From the NCBI GenBank assembly GCA_900539845.1, contig UQDP01000004.1, positions 69,450 through 133,449 on the forward strand: a stretch of 64,000 nucleotides of DNA, read 5' to 3'. Below the pieces are notes generated by a model that made no database searches, was not told the DNA's origin, and saw nothing but the letters and a program-made list of their open reading frames with translations. The translations under genes were made by a program, and so were the position numbers. Within the stretch, counting starts at the first letter, position 1. The number at the start of each line of letters is the position of its first letter. Of the stretch, positions 17,926 through 27,100 are shown piece after piece. Source of the stretch: an uncultured Oscillospiraceae bacterium. Its GTDB lineage: Bacteria > Bacillota > Clostridia > Oscillospirales > Acutalibacteraceae.

Positions 17926-17957
17926 GATATAACTGTAAAGGTGATGCCGACAAAGTA

Positions 17958-17991
17958 AAGAAGCTGTTCCGATTGGAGCAGCTTCTTTTTT
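17958..17991 (+). terminator. plus-strand terminator with no gene upstream
   Basis: AAGAAGCTG pairs with CAGCTTCTT, with an inner TCC/GGA pair, and is followed by T6. The only thing upstream on this strand is the repeat array, so it may end a small regulatory or antisense RNA. Confidence 0.6.
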
Positions 17992-18113
17992 CGAACAAGC
18001 ATCCAAACAAACTGTTCTATTCCTTATAAATCGGCAAAAAACATTGATTTTCTTCTCAGCTTGTTGTATAATTATGCTGTATTTTTATATCTACCCGAAA
18101 GTGAGGGCGAAAA

Positions 18114-18302
18114 ATGGATTTGAATGTAGAACGCTGGTGCTCGATGAAAGAGATTTGCGAATACCTTGGTGTCAGCCGGGACACCGTTTTAGCATGGATT
18201 GAAAAAAGAGAAATGCCCGCCACGAAAATCGGCAGGCTGTGGAAATTCAAGATAAGCGAAGTGGACGCTTGGATGAAATCCGGCGTTGCGGCGGAGAAAT
18301 AA
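18114..18302 (+). CDS. excisionase-type helix-turn-helix protein
   Basis: 62 residues: WCSMKEICEYLGVSRDTVLAWIEKREMPATKIGRLWKFK is a MerR/Xis winged helix. First gene of the rightward half of the element. It could be an excisionase or a regulator of the cargo operon. GTGAGGG lies upstream of the ATG. Confidence 0.75.
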   Translation: MDLNVERWCSMKEICEYLGVSRDTVLAWIEKREMPATKIGRLWKFKISEVDAWMKSGVAAEK

Positions 18303-18310
18303 CGGAGCAC

Positions 18311-18523
18311 ATGATGGACGAACAGAGATTGAAAGCCTTTGAGGATATGCTCGCTGCCATCTTGAGGCAGTACGACGATACAGCAGAAAAGATGGCGAAG
18401 CTCAAAGCCGAGGGCAAGGAGAAAACCGTCACCTACCGCCAGCTTTTTGCCAACAAGCTGCAATATCAAACGATCTTGTCGTACTACCGGACATACGGAC
18501 TTTTGAATAAGGATAATAGATAA
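18311..18523 (+). CDS. small helical protein of unknown function
   Basis: 70 residues from ATG 18311, predicted largely alpha-helical and charged (RLKAFEDMLAAILRQYDDTAEKMAKLKAEGKEKTV in family style, then a Tyr-rich end). Eight bases after the helix-turn-helix gene, with GGAG before the start. I do not recognise the family. Confidence 0.6.
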   Translation: MMDEQRLKAFEDMLAAILRQYDDTAEKMAKLKAEGKEKTVTYRQLFANKLQYQTILSYYRTYGLLNKDNR

Positions 18524-18560
18524 CGAAGGCACAAATATGCCCGACAAGAATTGATAATTT

Positions 18561-18629
18561 GAACTTGAAGAATATATAAGACAGGGCGAGCCTGAAAGAG
18601 CCGAAAAAAGTGAAGCGTAGCAAACTGCT
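18561..18629 (+). pseudogene. remnant of a VbhA-like antitoxin start
   Basis: In one frame the sequence reads ELEEYIRQGEPERAEKSEA, stop, QTA. This resembles the N-terminus of VbhA-like proteins that accompany Fic toxins. It is broken by a stop codon and there is no Fic gene, so it looks like a scar. Weak, based on a short match from memory. Confidence 0.3.
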
Positions 18630-18730
18630 AGTGGTTTGCAAAAAAGGTATTCATTCTACCACACAATTTTGGGGAATGGTTATAATAAATTCTTCTGTTC
18701 AGTACAAGTTGCGAATTAAAAAATCGTTAT

Positions 18731-18990
18731 ATGCACGTTGATTTTGTGGACAAAAGCACCGCCCAAAGTATCAATTCTGAAGTTCTAAAGTGTCAATTTG
18801 ATACTTTAGGCTGTTTTTTAGAAGAACTTGCAGTTTTGGAATCGGTTGCAAAGAACCCCACAATAAAACAGCAAGAGTTTATAGAGGAAACCGGAAAATC
18901 GATTGCAACAATCAAGCGAATTATGAAATTGCAGCAGGATAAAAATTAAATTCGCCGTAAAAGCGAAAAACGCTATGGAAAATGGAAAAT
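18731..18990 (+). pseudogene. C-terminal remnant of an AlbA_2/AAA_4-type regulator
   Basis: 72 residues end in NPTIKQQEFIEETGKSIATIKR, the winged-helix tail of divergent AAA_4 (Schlafen AlbA_2) proteins. After a frame change the following codons give RRKSEKRYGKWKIL, the usual last residues of that family. The large N-terminal part is missing, so this is a truncated, frameshifted relic beside the cargo operon. Confidence 0.5.
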
Positions 18991-19132
18991 TTTGGCTCAA
19001 TATATAAGAAATTTATTATTACATCGCACACATTTTTTTCTCAAGGTTACGAGTATTAGAATCGCAGACTCGCAAAATATAGATATATGTGTGATAATGT
19101 CGCAAACGCAAGAATTGGAGGGAGACGGAATT

Positions 19133-21130
19133 ATGGGTTCCTCTTCGGAAACTAAAGAACAAACGGTGGCTTCAGAGAAGTATCAGCCTGCTCTGAATGA
19201 TTACTATAATGAACGCTTCAAAAGACTGGTTGAACGAATGAGTCACAATTTGCCTATTAATAGAGCTGCGATTATTAAACGTGAGCTAGAGCAAATTGAT
19301 GTTGATAATTCGGATGATCAATTAGAATCGCTTAAATATGCTTCAGCTTTAAGTGTACTTATGGATCTTTCTCTTCAGGGTTGGATTTTTGAAATAGAGG
19401 ATGGTTCTCTTACTTTAAAAATGGAAAACGATAACCTTGATGATAAGCAAAAACTGCGTTATCGATTAAGCGTCGAGAAGAATGCGCAATTTAAATCTCC
19501 GAGCGTCGCTGCATTTATTAAGCGAATGGAGTCCAATAAAAACTATCAAGGTGAGAACATTTCAGTAAGAAATTTAATCGGAGACAAGCATTTTTTAATT
19601 CGTCAAATTCAAAATTGTCAAAAAGTTTGCGAACCCTATATACAGATTGTTACTGGCGAGCGTGATGCCTTGACAGGCTATAAGCTTTCTGATATTTGGC
19701 GTTACTTTCGATATACATGGTCAATCCCTTATAAAACAATGCCCGGGCGTAATATGTTTTATTTGGTTAGGGATCGTTTGCAACCATATCATCCAGTTAT
19801 AGGTATCTTTGCACTTGGAAATTCCGTTTTAAATCTTACTGTTAGAGATGACGATATAGGTTGGACGGTTGATGCTATAAAAAGAAATATGGCTTTAAAA
19901 ACCGAGGAAACCTTTTGTGAGCAAATCATCAGCGGAACAGATGGAAAACGTGTAAAGACAAAAATCAGCAGAGCAATCGAAACTGAATCAGAACATTTCA
20001 CTCGTGCAACACAATATGCTAACAAAATGTATCCCCTACTTCTAAAAAACATCGAGGAAGCCATTTCGGAAATCTATTTAAAAGATTTGGGTTATCATAG
20101 AAACACTAAATATCCCAAGCAAGAAAAAATTAACGAACTTATTGCAATGGCTGAAGAATACGCAGAAAAGTCTATAAATAACAAAAACAATGAAAAAGCT
20201 CCCAACTGGGAAGAAGAGGCTCAAAGCAATCTGTTTAAGCGCAAACGGGCTACTGAGTTAGCAAAGCTACTGGAAACAAAGTGTATTTTCAATGAGGTAA
20301 AAGGCTCTACAAATTTAGAGCGTTTAAATCAGCTATTAGCAACAGAAACCGGGAGAAAAGCAATACATACTGCTTTGATTGCAAACAGAAAGCGTAAAAT
20401 TGGCTCTAACATGATGGATATTATAGTTTGTGGCTCAATTCCGCCGTACAATGAGCTCCTTGGAGGAAAGCTAATAAGCCTCCTCTCTTGCAGTCCTACT
20501 GTTATCAGTGATTATACTCATCGATATGAAAATCAGGTTAGCGAAATAGCTTCAAGAATGAAGGGACAGCGTGTTATTCGAGATAGCAAACTGGTTTATT
20601 TAGGGACAACAAGCCTATACGCAGTAGGAAGTAGCCAATACAATCGCATCAAGGTTCCTCTTTCTGAGAATAGCAATCTTGAGTTCAGAAAAATAGGCAT
20701 CACCGAAGGCTTCGGAACAGTTTTCTTTTCTAAAGAAACCACATCGCTTTTCTCTAAACTGTTAGAACTGCAGGATGGCGGTAAGAAGATTAATCATGTT
20801 TTCGGAGAAGGCACAAGCCCTCGTTTTAGAATGATTAGTAGAGGCTTGAGTAGTATTGGAATAAAAGCTGACGCCTTTCTCAAGCATTACTCTCCGAGAA
20901 TTGTTTATTCGATTAATCTTGCAAATAATACTAACGAATATCTTTTGGGCATTGATAAGGATGCGGATTATGGTTACGATTTGAACAATCCAACAATCGT
21001 TGAACAAAAGACGCAGGAGCTTATCGATTATTGGTATAACCGGTGGCTTACCAAACGACTTACAACTGTTAATATTGAACAGCGTCTTAATGACTTCGAT
21101 ATTGAATCAATACTGTTAGGAAATATATAA
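19133..21130 (+). CDS. DUF4338/DruA-like protein, first gene of candidate defence operon
   Basis: 665 residues. Two blocks recall the DUF4338 (DruA) family: YHPVIGIFALGNSVLN with RDDDIGW, and DIIVCGSIPPYNELLGGK followed by LVYLGTTSLYAVGSSQYNR and ITEGFGTVFFS. DruA-type proteins occur in Druantia anti-phage loci; their biochemistry is not something I can state from the sequence. ATG at 19133 is chosen for GGAGGGA upstream; an open frame continues to 18992 but reads through the pseudogene tail. It lies 10 bp before the next gene. AT-rich codon use differs from the element's integrase and Mob genes. Confidence 0.65.
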   Translation: MGSSSETKEQTVASEKYQPALNDYYNERFKRLVERMSHNLPINRAAIIKRELEQIDVDNSDDQLESLKYASALSVLMDLSLQGWIFEIEDGSLTLKMENDNLDDKQKLRYRLSVEKNAQFKSPSVAAFIKRMESNKNYQGENISVRNLIGDKHFLIRQIQNCQKVCEPYIQIVTGERDALTGYKLSDIWRYFRYTWSIPYKTMPGRNMFYLVRDRLQPYHPVIGIFALGNSVLNLTVRDDDIGWTVDAIKRNMALKTEETFCEQIISGTDGKRVKTKISRAIETESEHFTRATQYANKMYPLLLKNIEEAISEIYLKDLGYHRNTKYPKQEKINELIAMAEEYAEKSINNKNNEKAPNWEEEAQSNLFKRKRATELAKLLETKCIFNEVKGSTNLERLNQLLATETGRKAIHTALIANRKRKIGSNMMDIIVCGSIPPYNELLGGKLISLLSCSPTVISDYTHRYENQVSEIASRMKGQRVIRDSKLVYLGTTSLYAVGSSQYNRIKVPLSENSNLEFRKIGITEGFGTVFFSKETTSLFSKLLELQDGGKKINHVFGEGTSPRFRMISRGLSSIGIKADAFLKHYSPRIVYSINLANNTNEYLLGIDKDADYGYDLNNPTIVEQKTQELIDYWYNRWLTKRLTTVNIEQRLNDFDIESILLGNI

Positions 21131-21140
21131 GGAGGTTGCA

Positions 21141-22685
21141 ATGTCAAAGCTAGATTTTATAAAAAAGCTTTACAACGGAAAGAACTGCTATTCCGATCAT
21201 ATGTCTGATGAAGAACTTGGGCTTCTTCATATAACGTCAAAGGTTGAGGGTTTGATTGAGAGAATGCTCGGTAAAGGAAAAATAATTTTTCTTACTGGAA
21301 ATCCAGGCGACGGAAAAACCTTTTTAATAAAGTCTGTTAATTCAGCAATACAAAAATATAAGGCCTATGTCGAAAAGGATATGAATAATATTACAGGCTA
21401 CGAAGCTATCGTGAGCGATATTATAGCTTGTTATCAGGAGCATCGCCCGGCAATTATTGCGGTCAATGAATATCCTTTCACACTACTTTGCAAGCATATA
21501 AAAAAACAGGCACCTGATATTTATAAAGAAATTGTTGTCGCAAAGAAAAGTGCAATCACCTATAGCATTTCCACACCGCTTTCCGGAAGAGTCGCATTAA
21601 TAGATCTTAACGAGAGAAATCTTTTGGATGCCGACAGCAATCTTTTAGGCGAGCTTATAGATAAATTCATAGCACTTATTTCAGAAGATACCCAACATAA
21701 TAAGTATTTGGAATATAATATTAAGGCCCTTTCTATTCCTGAAGTCAAGGCTCAGGTGCTTTCATTGATGCAACTTGCTACCTCGGAATGTGAGCACTTT
21801 GCTATACGTGATATTTTAGGAGCATTATCCTTTGTATTTACTGCCTGCTTAATGGAGGATTATGAGGGACAAAAGTATTATTCGGCTATTTTTTCAGGCT
21901 CTAACCAGCTACTACAGACAATTCAGCAATTTGATCCGATTTATCTTTCATCGCCTTCGCTTGATGAGCAGCTTTGGAACGGAGAAATAAAAGATGGGTG
22001 GCTTATTGAGGCTCCAAGTGAATGGCCGAACGATCCCAAATTTGAAGGCGGAGAGGTTGACGACGCAGTAAGCCTTTTCAAAGAAATTAAGCGACAGTAT
22101 TATTTTGAAAACATTCACGGCCATAAGCTTTTGCAGCTACAGCCTACCGAAATCAAAAAGTGTACAGATATGTTTGTTAACTTTGATTCACAAAAAAAGA
22201 AAATCAAGGAGCGCCTTATAAAATCCATTAACAAATTGTTTTTGCCCTCTTCTGATGATAAAAAGTCCTTGCATATTTGGACAACCCATAGATATGATAT
22301 GAGCATTCCTGCTACGGTCGCAGTTTCAAGTAAATCTATTGATGCAAGTGAGCTTGATATTCAGATGCCGAGGCCAGCAGATTGGTTAACGGATTTAGAG
22401 TATATTCCTAACCACATTATTATGACACCCAAAGGAAAAAGCGAGCCCGTTTTACGTTTAGATATTGATTTTATACGTACATTAAATGCTATTGAGGAGG
22501 GCTATCCTATAAATCTGTTAGCTCCTCAGTATGAGCAAGCAGCAGCAATGTTTTTGCAGCAGCTTGATGATAACGGACTTACAGAGGAAAATGATGATGG
22601 CGAGGTAATCATAGCCAACCGTCGTAAGAATTACAAAAAATCAGTATATATTCAGGACGGCCAATATGGATTTGAGGAGGATTAA
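21141..22685 (+). CDS. P-loop ATPase, DptF-like
   Basis: 514 residues. Walker A FLTGNPGDGKTF near residue 50 and a Walker B-like AIIAVNEYPF near 101-112, followed by GRVALIDLNERNLLD. Length, Walker A form and place in front of a DptG-sized and a DptH-like gene match DptF of phosphorothioation-dependent restriction (family recollection, not a search). It would couple ATP hydrolysis to DNA surveillance or nuclease control. Ribosome binding site AAGGAGG; next gene starts 2 bp after its stop. Confidence 0.6.
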   Translation: MSKLDFIKKLYNGKNCYSDHMSDEELGLLHITSKVEGLIERMLGKGKIIFLTGNPGDGKTFLIKSVNSAIQKYKAYVEKDMNNITGYEAIVSDIIACYQEHRPAIIAVNEYPFTLLCKHIKKQAPDIYKEIVVAKKSAITYSISTPLSGRVALIDLNERNLLDADSNLLGELIDKFIALISEDTQHNKYLEYNIKALSIPEVKAQVLSLMQLATSECEHFAIRDILGALSFVFTACLMEDYEGQKYYSAIFSGSNQLLQTIQQFDPIYLSSPSLDEQLWNGEIKDGWLIEAPSEWPNDPKFEGGEVDDAVSLFKEIKRQYYFENIHGHKLLQLQPTEIKKCTDMFVNFDSQKKKIKERLIKSINKLFLPSSDDKKSLHIWTTHRYDMSIPATVAVSSKSIDASELDIQMPRPADWLTDLEYIPNHIIMTPKGKSEPVLRLDIDFIRTLNAIEEGYPINLLAPQYEQAAAMFLQQLDDNGLTEENDDGEVIIANRRKNYKKSVYIQDGQYGFEED

Positions 22686-22687
22686 AA

Positions 22688-24166
22688 ATGGCAACTGATA
22701 CTCTAAAAAGAATTAGTGGGGATATTTGCAAGGATTATCTTGGCTTCTATCCTACAACTAATGCTACAAAGCCTCCTCATATCGCCAACGGACTTTTTAG
22801 GTGCTGTACTGGTGAAACCTGCAACACAAGAGATGTTCACGAGTGGATAATTAGCGACGGAAGAAAGGATGCTGTTTCATCCGAATCCATTATAGATAAG
22901 TATCAAGATATTCTTCAAAACGGGTATCACGAAAAGGCTTCAGATATTGAGGAATTCCGTTTCCTACTTGATGATATTTTCGATCAAGACAATGCTGTCT
23001 ATCCAAGCTATGAATTTTCTGTAATGACAATATCCTCTCATTGGATGATTAGAAACAAGGTGCCATCAGAAATGGGAATAGGAGATTTCTTATTTGATGT
23101 CCTTTCGAAAAAGCTTGACGGAAAGCGTTCACCAATAATCGAGTTACTACAGAAGGCTTTGGATAATGACACAGATGACATCACGAAACTGGTTAAGCCA
23201 ATAATTGCATTTCCTTCTGAAAAAGAAAAGCGAAATGTTGGAGATATTGTGTATAAAGAGGACACCGAAATTGCCTGGGATCCAGTAAAGCAATCAATTC
23301 GAGAGGGCTTTGATAGACTTGCATTAAATATTCAAGATATTGGTGAAGTTAAAAACAGTCTTACTGTGCTAAAGAGAATCGTAAATTATTCTATTTTCGC
23401 AACCTTCTTATACCTTACAAACGGCAATTATGCCGTACATAATGGAAAGAAGCCTCCGATTGTAATTGACGCAGGGGCAGATTTAGAATCCATCAAAAAA
23501 GCTAGCGAGCAGACCTACACTATAGCAAAAAAGTCTGTAGAGGATTATTTCGCCAATGCCATCAAAAAATGGCTAGAGCCAGTGATTTCTGCTAACACTA
23601 TTGAAGAATGTATCCAATGGATAGATTCAATGATTTTCTCTACGGTTGATAGAGAGAATAATATTAAGCCTGCACTTATCAGCTATTTTGAAAGCTTCTG
23701 CGAAGAGGAATCCTCTCCTATGGCTGCATTATCACGTGCTCTTCAAATTGTATTATACACCTTTGAATATAAAAACAATTCGCCGTCCGATTTTTGTAGG
23801 GTTTTAGGTGTTCGCTCCGGCCTGATTGGTCCAAAAGGGAATCGGGCCAAAACAAAGAGATACCTAGTGAACAGCTTTACTCTTGAAACCATTACACTCA
23901 GCGCTTTGTCTACAGATGAGTTAAAGGATGGTCTTGAGTTAAAGGATTTAGGAGTACGTCTTTTTGATGCATACAACATTTTAATAGGAGCAGATTCAGA
24001 GAGGGAATATGGCATTTTAGAGGAGTATAATATTGCGCAAGCAACTCCAGGAGATCTGAGAGGAGACTTGAGTGTGAATGCTCAAAAATTAGCCGATACA
24101 TATATTTCACTTGGCTTTGGCAAAAAATATGCTGATGGTGTTACTTTAATAGGATGGAGGCTATAA
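22688..24166 (+). CDS. operon protein of unknown function in DptG position
   Basis: 492 residues with no motif I can name. It starts with a small Cys-containing segment (RCCTGETCNTRDVHEW), which could be a metal site. The rest is mostly helical, with ISSHWMIRNKVPSEMGIGDF and GVRSGLIGPKGNRAKTKRY as distinctive stretches. Its place between a DptF-like ATPase and a DptH-like translocase suggests a DptG equivalent, a structural partner. GGAGG lies at the end of the previous gene. Confidence 0.5.
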   Translation: MATDTLKRISGDICKDYLGFYPTTNATKPPHIANGLFRCCTGETCNTRDVHEWIISDGRKDAVSSESIIDKYQDILQNGYHEKASDIEEFRFLLDDIFDQDNAVYPSYEFSVMTISSHWMIRNKVPSEMGIGDFLFDVLSKKLDGKRSPIIELLQKALDNDTDDITKLVKPIIAFPSEKEKRNVGDIVYKEDTEIAWDPVKQSIREGFDRLALNIQDIGEVKNSLTVLKRIVNYSIFATFLYLTNGNYAVHNGKKPPIVIDAGADLESIKKASEQTYTIAKKSVEDYFANAIKKWLEPVISANTIEECIQWIDSMIFSTVDRENNIKPALISYFESFCEEESSPMAALSRALQIVLYTFEYKNNSPSDFCRVLGVRSGLIGPKGNRAKTKRYLVNSFTLETITLSALSTDELKDGLELKDLGVRLFDAYNILIGADSEREYGILEEYNIAQATPGDLRGDLSVNAQKLADTYISLGFGKKYADGVTLIGWRL

Positions 24167-24169
24167 CAA

Positions 24170-27100
24170 ATGAGCAAAAAGCTACTGACACAAGTTGTAA
24201 CAAAACTTGTAAATGAATATGCAACCGCTAGAGAATATGGCGTGTCGCTTATTACCATTCCTGACTTTAACTATTCTCAGTTTGCTGAGGCATTAGATAC
24301 AAGTCGTTGTGTTCAGCTTTTCTTCCTAGGGTTTTCTAAGCAACAGGAACAGGAATTGATTGATACCTTGCCAGACAGGGGTGACTCTGTAAGCTATGCC
24401 TTTACAGTTGAGCAGGCAGAGCAGTCTCGAAATTCAGGAGATGAGAGTGTATTTCGAATCCTAATAATTAAAAGATCAGAAATAGAAAAAATCTCATCTC
24501 TAAGATGGTTCCCTGAAATAACCTTGGAAAAGGTTTACACCAAAAGCTGTGATATTGTTAAGGAAGAGCTATCAGGAACTAATAGTGTCATTGATGCACT
24601 TATTAAGGCTTTGCGTTGCAAGCCTATTCGAAGCATACTTAGCTTTGAAAGGGTATTAGGATATTTAGAGCTATTACTTGAGACCGAAGATAAAAGTCTC
24701 CCTTCTGCAATTAAGGATAACTACTACAAACTTGGTCTGTGTGCGGATAAAAGCCTTGACAGTAAAAAACCTACCAAGGATGATTTTGTTGCCAGGATTC
24801 GTCACAATCACATAATTATAGAAAAAATCAGTAATCTCGAGCAAACTGAGCGGCAAAGTATTACTAATTATTATTCTAAAGACAATGTTAATAAAGAGAT
24901 GCCTCGGTTAATTTTAAACTACTATAAATCGAGGAATATTGAACTGCTCAAATTGATGGATCTCGATGATGTAGAGAAATGTCTTAAAGCAGCAAAAAAG
25001 TCAGATCCCAAGCCCACTCCAGCCAAAGCTAAGGACTCAAAAGTGAAGCCTACAGCATTGGCCGCACAGCTTATGTTTGACGACAATAGCGAACAGATTA
25101 ACGACGTGTTGACAAATATAGCAAGTGAATTGGACAAGGATGAGGTTAGAAAAAAAGCAGAAAAGGTTGATATTGATGTAAATGATGTAAAGCTTCAAAT
25201 ACACACTGAGCCTATTACTGAGGTAATTGCCACCGAATTATCAACTGAGAATGATTTTGGCGGTATAATTCGTGCTGAGGTACAGGCTCCCGGAGAGGCT
25301 ATTCGTGATCTTGGTAAATATCCTCCTGAGCTATTTAAAAAGGAATACCTAGATATCGTTTGGAGTAATCTTGCAAAAATTGCAACCTTGTTAACGGATG
25401 GAGAAGCCATTTCGGAAAGCTTAAAGTGCTTCCTTTCTGCAAGAGAAAAGCTTATCCCATATAGAAAACGCTTACAGGATTCACCAATGCTTCAGGTTTT
25501 AGCAAAATACTCACTATTTGGAGATTATTTAAAGGCATACGAAAAACTTCTCAACTCAATCAACGATGATTTCCCGAGAATTTGGGGAATATCTGCTTCT
25601 AAAGCCAAGGAAATCATTAATACAGTTATGTCCTTAGATTATGTATTTATTGTTGGAGAAGCAAAACTACACGCTATTCCTACGCCGCTTCATCCCTTAT
25701 ATCTGTGGAAATATGTTGAGCTTGCAAAGGAGATTCTTTCAAGTAAAGGAGTAAATGGTACCGAGGAATGTCATCTTTCAGAGGATGACAAAGCGTTTAT
25801 TATTCGTAAGGCTGACGATATTCCGGATCCTCTGTCTGTTATGCTTATGCCTGTTACTGTGTCGACAAGCGGAGCGGCTTTTTTACCACTTTCCGGAAGA
25901 ATAGGAATGCTCCCCATTTACTCTAATCAACCACAAATTAATCAAAGCGAAAATGGTGTAGATACCCTAAAGCAACAAATCATTAGATATTTATGCCTCT
26001 ATCCTCACGCAGGAATGATGCTAAAGCTTGCTTTTATCGATCCTCCGTCTGTAGAGGTAGTTGTAGCTATGCTTAAAGCTCTAAATAATGACAAGGAATT
26101 CAACATTAGTGGCATAGAGGTGTCTATATTCAGAACTAAGGAGGTTCCTAACGACTGGGTGGAAATTGAGGATGAATCCTTAAATGATGGTATGCTTGGA
26201 AAGGTAAAGGGGAAGCGCAGCTTGAATTTTAAGCTCAAGATTGCAGATCAACGTCGTTCTTATACACAAATTCTGTCTGAGCTTTCCCAGCAGCAGCACC
26301 TACTTGTCATTTTTGATCCTAATGAGGTGAAAATTGAAACTGCACAAAATAATAAGCATATTCATCTTCATCCTCTTTGCGTTCCTAAAATATATAAATA
26401 TGACCCTGTTGATGAAAAGGTTGAAATCAGACCTGCAAGTGAAGGCGGAATCTTTACTGTTTATTCCAGTATAATAGAAAAGTTAAATGAACAGCCCTCT
26501 ACCTTTAGTCACACTGGCACATATTTTCATACTCCGCTTAAGCGTGAAACCTATGATAACTTCCTCGAAAAGGCAGATTGGCTTGTTATTTTAGATCAAA
26601 GCCTTAAAAGTTGGGACATTTCTCTGCGAGCAGCTAGCGAAAAGCTATTTTATCGAGAAAATAGCTATCGTTCAATAGGCATCTACTCAAATAATTGTAG
26701 AAAGTTTATTGTAGGCTATGATCTGCTTGTTAAAAAGCTTGGTAATTTCATTCCTAAACAGGAAGGACTTAAAAGCATCATAGAAGCTATACGTGAAATC
26801 AATGATGACGGCCTTTTAAGCATTGTATCTCATACCTCGACAAAAATTTTTGATTCCAATCACGGTAAAGGTAGTCTTGGCACGGCTATTGCTGCAATTA
26901 TATACAAAAAGAAGCATCCAGACGCTCTCATCGTTGGTTTGGATACGCAATTGGCACAGGAATGGCTGTCTGATAGAGAGGATGGAAGATTACCGGATTT
27001 AATTGGAATAAGATTAGATGACAGCGGAGAAGCAATAATAGATATTATAGAGGTGAAAACCTATAGAGACAGCCTCAATTCCTTCGTAATCAATGATAAT

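Noticed and set aside
17330..18029. Several overlapping open frames rich in Lys, Phe and Pro in the repeat region
   Set aside because: They come from translating the iteron-like repeats in changing frames; there is no ribosome binding site or conserved frame, and peptide repeats shift frame from unit to unit.
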